Positions 1 through 7,864 of a stretch of 64,000 nucleotides of DNA are shown one piece after another. Both the position numbers and the translations under genes were made by a program. The number at the start of each line of letters is the position of its first letter. Position 1 is the stretch's first letter. Below the pieces are notes generated by a model. It had not been told where the DNA came from. It saw only the letters and a program-made list of their open reading frames with translations, and searched no databases. This stretch comes from Grimontia kaedaensis (GTDB taxonomy: Bacteria > Pseudomonadota > Gammaproteobacteria > Enterobacterales > Vibrionaceae): NCBI RefSeq assembly GCF_023746615.1, contig NZ_CP082275.1, positions 124,001-188,000 of the forward strand, read 5' to 3'.

Positions 1-130
1 TTCAGAAACGCCTACCTGCGCAGCAAGTTTGGCGGTGGTAATGCGTTGACTGCCCTGATTGGACTCCAGCATTTGTGCCAGGGCCTGGAGGATTTCCTCT
101 CTGCGATTCTGCTTTTTTTGGCCAGCCATG
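1..130 (-). CDS. slmA: Nucleoid occlusion factor SlmA (N-terminal part, cut by window edge)
   Basis: Only the first 43 codons are inside the window. They read MAGQKKQNRREEILQALA and continue into RITTAKLAAQVGVSE, which is the N-terminal arm and the first helices of the TetR-type DNA-binding domain of SlmA. SlmA binds chromosomal sites and blocks FtsZ ring assembly over the nucleoid. The ATG is at 130, with an AGGA-type ribosome site about ten bases upstream. The gene lies next to dut and coaBC as in other Vibrionaceae and enterobacteria, which supports the call. A terminator at 283-306 separates it from dut, so it probably has its own promoter in 131-282. Confidence 0.93.
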
Positions 131-282
131 AATAGATGGTTCCTTTATTGTTCTTGGGGTCACTGACCCGAAATCTAGGCTGAAGAGCCGCTATATTAAC
201 GATGGGCTCTCTGTATTAAAAGAATAATGCACCTTGATTGCAGGTGAAGCCTACAGTAATTCCCGAAACCGTGAATGCGGCA

Positions 283-306
283 TAAAAAACGCCACACTCA
301 TGTGGC
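283..306 (-). terminator. Rho-independent terminator of coaBC-dut
   Basis: Six-base stem (GCCACA / TGTGGC) with a four-base loop, followed on the minus strand by GTTTTTT. It lies just after the dut stop codon. The plus-strand side also has a short T run, so it may work both ways. Confidence 0.75.
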
Positions 307-337
307 ATTTTTCTGACTTTTCACCGAGTTATCGCTG

Positions 338-793
338 TTATTTTGTACCTGAGTGTCCAAATCCTCCGGCACCACGCTCTGTGGCATCGAAGTTTTCAAC
401 AATGTTGAATTCTGCCTGAATAACCGGCACAAAAACCAGTTGGGCAATACGCTCCCCCGGTTCTATGGTAAAGGTTGTATTGCCACGGTTCCAGCATGAG
501 ACCATCAGCTGGCCTTGATAATCTGAATCGATGAGGCCAACCAGATTACCCAGAACGATGCCGTGCTTATGGCCAAGACCTGAGCGAGGGAGGATAGTGG
601 CAGCGAGAGAAGGGTCAGCAATGTGGATTGCGAGGCCAGTTGGCAGTAACTCAGTTTGGCCTGGCTCCAGTGTCAGCGGAGAATCCAGTACGGCGCGAAG
701 GTCCAGACCTGCGGAGCCTTCTGTCGCGTATGCAGGAAGTGGGAATTCGTTACCGACGCGTGGGTCGAGGATTTGCAGATCGATTTTTTTCAT
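338..793 (-). CDS. dut: dUTP diphosphatase (dUTPase)
   Basis: Hydrolyses dUTP to dUMP and pyrophosphate, keeping uracil out of DNA and feeding thymidylate synthesis; a cytosolic homotrimer. The 151-residue length is standard. All five family motifs are visible: GSAGLDLRA (about 27-35), PRSGLGHKHGI (about 69-79), GLIDSDYQG (about 86-94), PGERIAQLVF (about 113-122) and the C-terminal glycine-rich RGAGGFGHSGT arm that closes over the active site. It starts 20 bases after coaBC on the same strand, so the two are almost surely cotranscribed, as in E. coli. Identification is firm. Confidence 0.97.
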   Translation of the reverse strand: MKKIDLQILDPRVGNEFPLPAYATEGSAGLDLRAVLDSPLTLEPGQTELLPTGLAIHIADPSLAATILPRSGLGHKHGIVLGNLVGLIDSDYQGQLMVSCWNRGNTTFTIEPGERIAQLVFVPVIQAEFNIVENFDATERGAGGFGHSGTK

Positions 794-813
794 AACCTAG
801 TTCCACTGTTTAC

Positions 814-2037
814 TTATTTGATGTTGTAGAGTGCTGTAATTTCGCTGACAAGCTGGTTGCCAATCTCTGATTTGCTCGCCAGAGGCAGTGCTTTATCGCC
901 TTTTGGCCAGTATAGGTGTAGCGCATTCAGGTCGCTGTTAAAGCCTTGTCCTTCCTGAGAGACATCGTTAGCGCAAATCAGGTCCAGATTCTTTTTCTGA
1001 AGTTTACCGCGTGCGTATTGCTCCACATCCTGAGTTTCAGCAGCAAAGCCGACGGTAAACGGGCGATTTTCTGACAATGAGGCGACAGAAGCGACGATGT
1101 CAGGGTTTTTCACCAGTGTGATGGTCATGTCATCTTTGCCGTCTTTCTTCTTCATCTTTTGATCGGCGACATTGGCGGGTCTGAAATCGGCGACTGCCGC
1201 GCAGGCAACAAATATGTGATGCTTGGTAGCGTGGGCGTGAACGGCGTCATGCATTTCTTGCGCACTTTCGACATTCACTCGGTGAACGCCATTCGGTGTT
1301 GGCAGATTCACAGGGCCACTGACCAAAGTGACACTTGCGCCTCTTTTAGCGGCCGCTTCTGCGATCGCATAGCCCATTTTCCCTGAGCTGTGATTAGTGA
1401 GGTAACGTACCGGGTCAATGGCTTCGCGGGTTGGTCCTGCGGTAATGAGAAAAGACGTGCCAGTGAGGCCTCCTTCGGTGAAGTGGTCTTCAACCAAACC
1501 GACCAACTGCATTGGCTCTAGCATTCGGCCTGGGCCAATATCACCACAGGCCTGTTCACCGCTTGCTGGTCCCCAGATTGGGTGGCCGCGTCGTTTCAAC
1601 GTCGCGAGGTTTTCCTGCGTAGCAACCGCGCGGTACATTTGCTGGTTCATGGCGGGCGCAATAGCGACTGGTGCATCTGTTGCCAAGCAAAGAGTCGTCA
1701 GAAGATCATTGCCCATGCCTGCCGCCACACGCGCAATTAGGTCAGCAGTGGCAGGGGCCAGCAATACCAAATCTGCCCATTTCGCAATTTCGATATGACC
1801 CATTGAGGCTTCAGCGGCAGGGTCGAGCAGGCTATCAGATACAGGGTGGCCAGAGACTGCCTGCATGGTCAGCGGGGTGATAAATTCTTTCGCTGCGTGA
1901 GTCATGACAATGCGAACGTCAGCGCCACGTTCAATCAGGCGACGTGTCAGATCTGCACATTTATAAGCCGCAATACCGCCACCGATACCTAAAACAATCC
2001 GTTTGCCCAACAGGGTCTGAGTGATTTTCTGAGCCAT
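814..2037 (-). CDS. coaBC: Bifunctional phosphopantothenoylcysteine decarboxylase / phosphopantothenate-cysteine ligase
   Basis: Catalyses two consecutive steps of coenzyme A synthesis: CTP-dependent coupling of cysteine to 4'-phosphopantothenate (CoaB, C-terminal) and FMN-dependent decarboxylation to 4'-phosphopantetheine (CoaC, N-terminal). From the ATG at 2037 the protein is 407 residues. Visible residues include the CoaC catalytic histidine in MGHIEIAKWAD (His81), PAMNQQM, the reductive cysteine in EQACGDIG (Cys164) and the CoaB stretches TAGPTREAIDPVR and NHSSGKMG. A longer reading frame begins at a TTG (2079), but the added 14 residues do not resemble the family, so the ATG is preferred although its ribosome site is weak. 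First gene of a coaBC-dut operon. Confidence 0.96.
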   Translation of the reverse strand: MAQKITQTLLGKRIVLGIGGGIAAYKCADLTRRLIERGADVRIVMTHAAKEFITPLTMQAVSGHPVSDSLLDPAAEASMGHIEIAKWADLVLLAPATADLIARVAAGMGNDLLTTLCLATDAPVAIAPAMNQQMYRAVATQENLATLKRRGHPIWGPASGEQACGDIGPGRMLEPMQLVGLVEDHFTEGGLTGTSFLITAGPTREAIDPVRYLTNHSSGKMGYAIAEAAAKRGASVTLVSGPVNLPTPNGVHRVNVESAQEMHDAVHAHATKHHIFVACAAVADFRPANVADQKMKKKDGKDDMTITLVKNPDIVASVASLSENRPFTVGFAAETQDVEQYARGKLQKKNLDLICANDVSQEGQGFNSDLNALHLYWPKGDKALPLASKSEIGNQLVSEITALYNIK

Positions 2038-2160
2038 AACTAATTTAGCCAATGGATAATGATTGGAAAGATAACACAAAAGACCGGGAAAGCGTCTGTT
2101 GCACTATGACGAATGTGAAAGTGACATTATTCGATAACAAAATGTAAATAAGTAGCCACT

Positions 2161-2177
2161 CAAACTCGCCGAGTTTG
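2161..2177. promoter_or_regulatory. Short perfect inverted repeat between coaBC and radC
   Basis: CAAACTC, three bases, GAGTTTG: a perfect 7-bp inverted repeat in the 226-bp divergent promoter region. It is not a LexA box (no CTGT-N8-ACAG). It could be an operator or a small RNA hairpin; no function is assigned. Confidence 0.3.
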
Positions 2178-2263
2178 TATGTCCATCGCAGTGTTTTGAC
2201 GTCGATGTTGACGGTTTTCGGTGCGAGATTGACGCTCATGACTTTTGTTTAATCGAGATTGTC

Positions 2264-2938
2264 ATGTCGCTAAAAAATATGCCTGAAGAGTGTCGGCCAC
2301 GTGAGAAGTTATTGGCGAGAGGCCCTGAGTCTCTCACCAATTCTGAGCTTCTTGCTATTTTCCTTCGCACTGGTGTGACGGGCATGAATGCGATTGAACT
2401 CGCTAGCTACCTTTTGGAAGATTTTGGTTCACTGAGAGGGTTAATGCAGGCCGAACTAAAGCAATTCAGTGCGCGCAAAGGGCTGGGCTCGGCGAAATAT
2501 GCCCAACTTCAAGCTGTGTTGGAGCTTAGCAAACGTCACCTAGGTGAAACGTTGGCGAGGGAAGATGCTCTTTCCAGTCCGTCACATACCGCCAGATACC
2601 TTTCCAGCAAACTTCGTGACCGCCCAAGGGAAGCCTTTCTCGTGCTGTACCTTGATAACCAGAATCGTCCTATAAAAGATGAGATTTTGTTTGAAGGTAC
2701 AATCAATTCCGCCAATGTTTATCCGAGAGAAGTGGTCAAACGCTGTCTCGATATAGGCGCCAATGCAGTGATTCTCGCCCATAATCACCCTTCCGGTATC
2801 GCTGAACCCAGCTCAGCAGACCGTCATATCACCAACAGAATTGGCGATGCTTTGGCTTTAGTGGACATTCGGTTGCTCGACCATATGGTGATTGGGGATG
2901 GGGACGTGGTATCCTTCGCTGAACGTGGTTGGATTTAA
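2264..2938 (+). CDS. radC: RadC/YicR family JAMM-domain protein
   Basis: A 224-residue protein with an N-terminal helix-hairpin-helix-like region (about 1-95) and a C-terminal RadC/JAB domain. The metalloprotease-like JAMM motif is intact: AHNHPSG (His173, His175) followed by Asp186 in SSADRH. The family was once tied to DNA repair, but that assignment is unproven, so the molecular role is not known with confidence. It lies between coaBC and rpmBG, the usual place in gamma-proteobacteria. The start ATG follows TCGAGATTGTC, a weak ribosome site, but the N-terminal sequence MSLKNMPEECRPREKLL is typical for the family. Confidence 0.92.
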   Translation: MSLKNMPEECRPREKLLARGPESLTNSELLAIFLRTGVTGMNAIELASYLLEDFGSLRGLMQAELKQFSARKGLGSAKYAQLQAVLELSKRHLGETLAREDALSSPSHTARYLSSKLRDRPREAFLVLYLDNQNRPIKDEILFEGTINSANVYPREVVKRCLDIGANAVILAHNHPSGIAEPSSADRHITNRIGDALALVDIRLLDHMVIGDGDVVSFAERGWI

Positions 2939-3100
2939 GAGTGTTCACTTACTCTGGTCGTCTTTAACACCCTCTCTTTTATTCGGTAGAAAGCTGCTGA
3001 CATGGCGTTTTTTCTGGGGACGAGTGAGGTTTACCTTAGGTCAACGCCACCTGGGTTGCTAAAAAACGATCAAAAACTGTCAAAAGGATCTGCTCGGGAC

Positions 3101-3129
3101 TTGAGCAATGGCAAGACAGTTAGTATAAT
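3101..3129 (+). promoter_or_regulatory. Sigma-70 promoter of rpmB-rpmG
   Basis: TTGAGC at 3101-3106 and a perfect TATAAT at 3124-3129 are separated by exactly 17 bases. The bases after the -10 box (GCGCCACC) are GC-rich, the discriminator type associated with stringent control of ribosomal genes. The start codon of rpmB is about 97 bases downstream, leaving a leader of about 90 bases. Confidence 0.8.
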
Positions 3130-3225
3130 GCGCCACCTTTGATAGCCTTGACGTAGAGCCTGACCTTGTTTGCAGGACTGGCGGACAAGGTTGATATCGA
3201 GCTGAAACGATTTGGAGAGACATTC

Positions 3226-3462
3226 ATGTCACGAGTATGCCAAGTAACTGGCAAGCGTCCTGTAGTTGGTAACAACCGCTCTCACGCTAATAACGCCACC
3301 AAGCGTCGTTTTCTGCCGAACCTGCAAACTCATCGTTTCTGGGTAGAAAGCGAAAACCGCTTCGTTAAACTGCGTCTTACCCCTAAAGGTATGCGCATCA
3401 TCGACAAGAAAGGTATTGATTCTGTTCTGGCAGATATCCGTGCCCGTGGTGAGAACGTTTAA
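3226..3462 (+). CDS. rpmB: 50S ribosomal protein L28
   Basis: Structural protein of the large ribosomal subunit. The 78-residue product begins MSRVCQVTGKRPVVGNN and contains the conserved NATKRRFLPNLQ stretch. The frame is open further upstream, but the ATG at 3226 has a clear ribosome site (GGAGAG) and matches the family start. It is followed after 13 bases by rpmG, the standard L28-L33 pair, and driven by the promoter at 3101-3129. Confidence 0.98.
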   Translation: MSRVCQVTGKRPVVGNNRSHANNATKRRFLPNLQTHRFWVESENRFVKLRLTPKGMRIIDKKGIDSVLADIRARGENV

Positions 3463-3475
3463 GAGGACTTAAAGA

Positions 3476-3643
3476 ATGGCTAAAGGCATTCGCGAGAAGA
3501 TCCGCCTGGTATCATCTGCTGGTACTGGTCACTTCTACACTACTGATAAGAACAAACGTAACATGCCGGGCAAATTCGAGATCAAGAAATTTGATCCAGT
3601 TGTTCGTCAACACGTTATGTACAAAGAAGCAAAAATCAAGTAA
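3476..3643 (+). CDS. rpmG: 50S ribosomal protein L33
   Basis: A 55-residue protein reading MAKGIREKIRLVSSAGTG and ending EAKIK, the usual length and ends of L33. This version lacks the zinc-binding cysteines that some L33 proteins carry. AGAGGACTT gives the ribosome site. It is cotranscribed with rpmB and ends 24 bases before a strong terminator. Confidence 0.97.
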   Translation: MAKGIREKIRLVSSAGTGHFYTTDKNKRNMPGKFEIKKFDPVVRQHVMYKEAKIK

Positions 3644-3666
3644 TTGGTTTTCGCCTCTTATAAAGA

Positions 3667-3690
3667 ACCCGGCTTTGGCTGGGTTTTTTT
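3667..3690 (+). terminator. Terminator of rpmBG
   Basis: ACCCGGC, loop TTTG, GCTGGGT, then seven T residues. Confidence 0.9.
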
Positions 3691-3718
3691 ATATCTGTAA
3701 ATCAGAGACTTCCGGATA

Positions 3719-3984
3719 TATACCCAAACAACCTGAAGATGCATGATTCAGCGAGATTGACTGGCGTTGTGATCGCGGCGTTCCTTTGTCGGTGTAGTCA
3801 TCTCCATCAAAAAGGAACAACAAAGAGCACGGCGTCAGTCAACTCGCCCGAAGGGAGGCCATCAATGCGCCCACTTCTTCGTTAAACTCCACGGAAATAG
3901 AATGACTATTCCTCGCGGAATTTGCCTCGAATTGAACGTATTGATGACCTCTGAATGCGAGCATCTTCAGGTCGTTTGGGTATA
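3719..3984. repeat. 266-bp inverted-repeat element, copy 1 (MITE-like)
   Basis: Bounded by 24-bp terminal inverted repeats at 3719-3742 and 3961-3984 that begin TATACCCAAAC and differ at one position. A second copy of exactly the same length lies at 46999-47264; by eye the two differ at about 17 positions with no gaps. No credible reading frame or transposase is inside. It fills the gap between rpmG and the membrane-anchored protein gene at 4022. The structure fits a non-autonomous miniature element; the parent transposase is not in the window. Inside it, AAAGGAACAACAAAG and CTTTGT-type segments give further partial symmetry. Confidence 0.85.
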
Positions 3985-4021
3985 CACTTTGAGTGACGAT
4001 TGATGACACTGAGAGTGAGCG

Positions 4022-4528
4022 ATGGCTACACCGTCCCGCAGAACATTCAATAACTTCCTTATCCTAGGAATTCTGGCGTTTATCACACTGATAAACCTGC
4101 CAACCTACCTCAGAAGCCAACTGGCAGAAAGTGAGGCCGAACAACCGGTTGAGCAGGTACTGCCTGATGGGATCATTGCTTTGATGCCATCCGATGTGGA
4201 AGTCAAAGCGCTGCGCTTTCCGAAATTTACCCTCACTAATGCAATGCCTTGGCAAACAGATAGAAAGCTTTCTATCTCGGCCACTGAATTGGCAAACCGA
4301 TGGATTAACCTGTCTGGCACAGAAATCGACACGGACACCTACAACAAGTTAAAACCAGGTCTTCGTGATCCGGCGACTTTGGTGGTGGATAGAGGTGAAG
4401 CTGTTGAGCCTTTACGTCTGACCTATTATCAATTGCCTCAATTCTGGCTCATTCAAAACTGGGAAAACCGTTGGCTTGCGGTCTCAGTTGATCCAAACTA
4501 CCTGTTCCCATTCGCCAACCAGAATTAG
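4022..4528 (+). CDS. Uncharacterised single-pass membrane-anchored protein upstream of mutM
   Basis: 168 residues. Residues 1-9 are basic and polar, about 10-28 form a hydrophobic helix (FLILGILAFITLINLPTY), and the rest looks like a soluble, probably periplasmic domain with no cysteines and no motif I recognise. It ends PNYLFPFANQN. The stop codon is four bases before the mutM ATG, so the two are very likely translated from one message. A gene of this kind sits before mutM in other Vibrionaceae by my recollection, but I know of no assigned function. A signal-anchor rather than a cleaved signal peptide seems likely, because no good cleavage site follows the helix. Confidence 0.8.
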   Translation: MATPSRRTFNNFLILGILAFITLINLPTYLRSQLAESEAEQPVEQVLPDGIIALMPSDVEVKALRFPKFTLTNAMPWQTDRKLSISATELANRWINLSGTEIDTDTYNKLKPGLRDPATLVVDRGEAVEPLRLTYYQLPQFWLIQNWENRWLAVSVDPNYLFPFANQN

Positions 4529-4532
4529 CAGG

Positions 4533-5342
4533 ATGCCAGAATTACCGGAAGTTGAAGTGAGCCGTATGGGTATTCAGCCCCATGCGACGGATCAGGTCGT
4601 CACCAAACTGGAAGTCAGACAGCCCAAACTACGTTGGCCTGTTCCGGACACCTTATTTGATATCGAAGGCCAGACAATTCGTGCAGTGAAACGCCGCGCA
4701 AAGTACTTGATACTGGAGACGGATATTGGCTATGCGCTGGTGCATTTAGGAATGTCAGGCAGTTTACGTGTACTGTCGCAGGCGACAGCGCCTGATAAGC
4801 ACGATCATGTCGATTTACACCTCTCCAATGGAAAAGTGATTCGCTACAACGATCCACGCCGATTTGGCGCCTGGCTTTGGCAGGAAAAGGGCGGTGATCA
4901 CCCTGCTTTGGAAAAACTCGGTCCCGAGCCACTCACTGACGCGTTTACCGGTGAGTATCTGTTTGAAAAGGCGCAGGGGAAACGTACGGCGATTAAGCAA
5001 TTTATTATGGATAACGCCGTCGTTGTCGGGGTGGGGAACATCTACGCCAATGAATCCCTGTTCACCTCTAGAATCAACCCACAGCGTCCAGCGGGACAGC
5101 TTAATCTTGATGAAGCTAATACACTGGTGGCTGATATCAAAGATGTTTTGGCAACCGCCATCAAGCAAGGTGGCACGACGCTGAAAGATTTCACTCAAGC
5201 TGATGGCAAGCCTGGCTACTTTGCGCAAGAGTTGTTGGTGTATGGCAGGCAAGGTAAGCCGTGCCCAGAGTGTGGCACTGAGCTTGAGAGCGTGAAGATT
5301 GGGCAGCGAAATACGGTGTTTTGTCCCGAGTGCCAAAAATAA
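4533..5342 (+). CDS. mutM: Formamidopyrimidine-DNA glycosylase (Fpg/MutM)
   Basis: Removes 8-oxoguanine and formamidopyrimidines from DNA and nicks the abasic site (beta/delta elimination). With the ATG at 4533 the protein is 269 residues, the same length as E. coli MutM, and starts MPELPEVE: the N-terminal proline is the catalytic nucleophile and the glutamate next to it is essential. The catalytic lysine lies in KRRAKYL, and the C-terminal zinc finger has two CxxC pairs (PCPECG and FCPECQ). The frame is open 19 codons further upstream, but those residues would bury the required N-terminal proline. It overlaps no gene; coaD converges from the right. Confidence 0.98.
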   Translation: MPELPEVEVSRMGIQPHATDQVVTKLEVRQPKLRWPVPDTLFDIEGQTIRAVKRRAKYLILETDIGYALVHLGMSGSLRVLSQATAPDKHDHVDLHLSNGKVIRYNDPRRFGAWLWQEKGGDHPALEKLGPEPLTDAFTGEYLFEKAQGKRTAIKQFIMDNAVVVGVGNIYANESLFTSRINPQRPAGQLNLDEANTLVADIKDVLATAIKQGGTTLKDFTQADGKPGYFAQELLVYGRQGKPCPECGTELESVKIGQRNTVFCPECQK

Positions 5343-5344
5343 CT

Positions 5345-5367
5345 AAGCCCGCTTGAGCGGGCTTTAT
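5345..5367 (+). terminator. Terminator between convergent mutM and coaD
   Basis: AAGCCCGC, loop TTGA, GCGGGCTT, then TTATCG. A short A/T flank on both sides suggests use by both genes. Confidence 0.7.
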
Positions 5368-5372
5368 CGTTG

Positions 5373-5867
5373 TTATTTCTTCAGTTGAGATTTCAATGCT
5401 TTGAGCACTTTAGGATGAACAAAACCACTGGTGTCACCGCCATGAAGGGCTACCTCTTTCACCAGCGTGGAAGAGATAAACGAGTTTTCTTCAGAAGGCG
5501 TGAGAAAGACGCTTTCAAGTTCCGGCATCAAACGGCGATTCATGTTCGCCAACTGGAACTCATACTCAAAATCGGAGACTGCACGAAGTCCGCGTACAAG
5601 GATATTTGCCTGATACTGTTTGGCAAAGTCCACCAAAAGGCCTGAAAAACCCACCACGCTGACATTGTCGAGATGTTCGGTTACCGCTTTTGCCAATTGG
5701 ACACGCTCTTCAAGGTCAAACAAGGGCTTTTTGCTTGGGCTGGCAGCGATACCCACGACGACTTCATCAAACATCGAAGCCGCACGCTCAACCAAATCAA
5801 CGTGGCCATTGGTAATCGGATCAAAAGTACCCGGATAGATCACACGGGTAATGGCTTTCTTGCTCAC
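5373..5867 (-). CDS. coaD: Phosphopantetheine adenylyltransferase
   Basis: Transfers AMP from ATP to 4'-phosphopantetheine, the fourth step of coenzyme A synthesis. The nucleotidyltransferase signature PGTFDPITNGH is near residues 12-22 and the ISSTLVKE motif (the ISSxxxR/K region) near 129. I choose the GTG at 5867 (164 residues): AGGATACGACT places a ribosome site seven bases upstream, and length and N-terminus fit the 159-residue E. coli enzyme. An in-frame upstream start at 5909 would add 14 unconserved residues. Confidence 0.96.
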   Translation of the reverse strand: MSKKAITRVIYPGTFDPITNGHVDLVERAASMFDEVVVGIAASPSKKPLFDLEERVQLAKAVTEHLDNVSVVGFSGLLVDFAKQYQANILVRGLRAVSDFEYEFQLANMNRRLMPELESVFLTPSEENSFISSTLVKEVALHGGDTSGFVHPKVLKALKSQLKK

Positions 5868-6051
5868 AGTCGTATCCTGCAATTTTCTAAACTGGCGACA
5901 TGCTATCAAAAACTCGTGGAATTTGATTCCCTACTACAACCCAAGATGATGAAAATACCAACAGATCCGACACTTTTTCTTTCCATCCAACGCTTAGCGA
6001 CAAGCCGTTCATCAGGTATGATCGAGGGAGTCTTGGCGTTAGGTAGCGATA

Positions 6052-7089
6052 ATGAAAAAAATCCTTGTCATCAGAAACGATAAAATTGGCGACTTTATGC
6101 TGGCATGGCCGGCATTTGCCATGTTGAAGCAATCTATGCCAGACGCAGAAATTACCGCTTTGGTGCCGTCCTACACCAAAGCGTTAGCTGAGCTTTGTCC
6201 TTCGATTGACAAGGTACTGGTAGATTGTGGCAAGAAAGCGGATAAGCTGAATAAGAAAGAGCTTGGCAGCCAAATTAAAGTCGAGCAGTTTGATGCTTCA
6301 ATTTGTCTGTTTTCAGACAGCTACAACGCTTTGCTGGTCTGGAGAGCTGGCATTCCTTTCCGATTAGCACCAGCCACGAAAATCTCCCAGTTTCTCTACA
6401 ATCACCGCGTGACGCAGCGTCGTTCACAATCGGCTAAGCCTGAGTTTGAATACAACCTCGATCTCGTGCGTGCTTTCCTCGCGAAGCTGGGCGTGGAGGC
6501 GAAAGAAGTTAGTACGCCTTACCTGTCTTTTTCGCACGAAACACTGTTAACGCAAAAGCAAAAACTCTCAGCGGCATTAGGCCTCAGCGCCGATAAACCT
6601 TGGCTTTATGTACATGCAGGGAGTGGCGGCTCAGCGAACAACCTATCACTGACACAGTACACAGATTTGGTCGTTGGTATTGCCTCAGATAAAGAGATTG
6701 AAGTGGTGCTTACCGCTGGTCCAGGGGAAGAAAAGAAAGCTGCGGAACTGCAATCCCTGTTAGCGGAAAAGTCGGTTTACGCTGTTGTTTATGACAAGAA
6801 CGACGGCTTGCAGGATTTCACCCAATCCATCGCGTGTGCAAATGCATTTATTGCAGGCTCGACCGGGCCTCTTCACATTGCAGCGACGGTTGATGTCCCA
6901 ACCATCGGCTTTTTCCCTGCTAAACGCAGCGCCACACCACTTCGCTGGAAGCCAATTAACAGTGAAGGGCGCCATATTGCGTTTGCTCCGCCAGCAGTGA
7001 AAGACAAGGAAGAGGCGGCAGACATGTCTAAGGTTGCAATCGAAGCCATTCTGCCAGACGTGAAGAATTTCCTGGGGCGCGTTATTTAG
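6052..7089 (+). CDS. Glycosyltransferase family 9 (heptosyltransferase-like) protein
   Basis: 345 residues with the GT-B fold of family 9. The N-terminus ILVIRNDKIGDFMLAWPA matches the start of ADP-heptose:LPS heptosyltransferases, and the C-terminal sugar-nucleotide site GSTGPLHIAATVDVPTIG (about 267-284) is intact. It should act on the cytoplasmic face of the inner membrane, adding a sugar to the LPS core. It is the first plus-strand gene of the LPS region; the next gene is convergent and their ends overlap by 8 bases. Which sugar and position it uses cannot be read from the sequence; it is not the classic WaaF (that is at 12458). Confidence 0.85.
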   Translation: MKKILVIRNDKIGDFMLAWPAFAMLKQSMPDAEITALVPSYTKALAELCPSIDKVLVDCGKKADKLNKKELGSQIKVEQFDASICLFSDSYNALLVWRAGIPFRLAPATKISQFLYNHRVTQRRSQSAKPEFEYNLDLVRAFLAKLGVEAKEVSTPYLSFSHETLLTQKQKLSAALGLSADKPWLYVHAGSGGSANNLSLTQYTDLVVGIASDKEIEVVLTAGPGEEKKAAELQSLLAEKSVYAVVYDKNDGLQDFTQSIACANAFIAGSTGPLHIAATVDVPTIGFFPAKRSATPLRWKPINSEGRHIAFAPPAVKDKEEAADMSKVAIEAILPDVKNFLGRVI

Positions 7090-7864
7090 CGGCGCGACTG
7101 TCGTTAGCCCGGATCCATAAATCAGCGTATTTTACAAAAGTGGAGTGCGCTGAAAGCACAGCAATTAAAAAACCCTGCTTGCCATCCAAGAAACCACGTT
7201 TCACCACATACATCTTAAGAAAACACCCCAATGCATGAAGAATTCCTTGGCTGATACTGCTTTTCTTTCCCCTAGCCTGGCGTCCGTCTGCCCATGACTT
7301 GGCATAGAATGCAGACTTCACCAGATACTGGTGCAGATCCCGATAAGAGTAATGCAACATATCGCCATTAAGCGTCTGCTTGGTAACACCTTCTGGCTCA
7401 ACGATTTTCTCGTGCACCAGAGCGTCGTTGTAGCCAGTTAGCTCGCGAGGATACAGGCGAACAATTTTGTCGTACCAGCCAGAGTGTTTGAGGAATCTGC
7501 CAAAGACCCACGTTGTGCGGCGAAGAATAAATAGCGTTTTCTGTGGAGGGTTAGCAAGTACGTCAAGAATACTTCTTTTAAGTTCGTCAGTGATCACTTC
7601 GTCCGCATCAATCGCCAGTACCCAATCTTTGGTGGCATAGCTTTGTGCGAGCTGTTTTTGCTTACCAAATCCAGGCCATTCTGCGTTCACATAGACCTTA
7701 GCACCTGCGGCTTCAGCAATGGCCACTGTGTTATCTGTGCTGCCAGAATCGACAACAATGATTTCGTCTACCCAATCCAGAGAGGCGAGGCACTCAGGCA
7801 ATATCTGCTCTTCGTTTTTGGTGATGATAATCGCGCTGATGGTGGCGCGCTGAGCCTGGCTCAT
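7082..7864 (-). CDS. waaE: LPS core glycosyltransferase family 2 (WaaE/KdtX type)
   Basis: 260 residues with a GT-A domain: ISAIIITKNEE at the N-terminus, VVDSGSTDNT (about 40-49), and the metal-binding AIDADE (about 85-90). HEKIV and the basic C-terminal half match the WaaE/KdtX proteins of Klebsiella, Serratia and Haemophilus, which add a glucose to the inner-core heptose; the sugar here is inferred. The start codon overlaps the stop of the upstream family-9 gene in an ATGA, so translation is coupled. Confidence 0.85.
   Translation of the reverse strand: MSQAQRATISAIIITKNEEQILPECLASLDWVDEIIVVDSGSTDNTVAIAEAAGAKVYVNAEWPGFGKQKQLAQSYATKDWVLAIDADEVITDELKRSILDVLANPPQKTLFILRRTTWVFGRFLKHSGWYDKIVRLYPRELTGYNDALVHEKIVEPEGVTKQTLNGDMLHYSYRDLHQYLVKSAFYAKSWADGRQARGKKSSISQGILHALGCFLKMYVVKRGFLDGKQGFLIAVLSAHSTFVKYADLWIRANDSRAAK

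Noticed and set aside
2038..2079. TTG start of coaBC at 2079
   Set aside because: Fourteen added residues without family similarity; the ATG at 2037 matches known CoaBC proteins.
4815..5336. 173-codon minus-strand frame inside mutM
   Set aside because: Antisense to a confirmed gene, no family resemblance, no ribosome site; a shadow frame.
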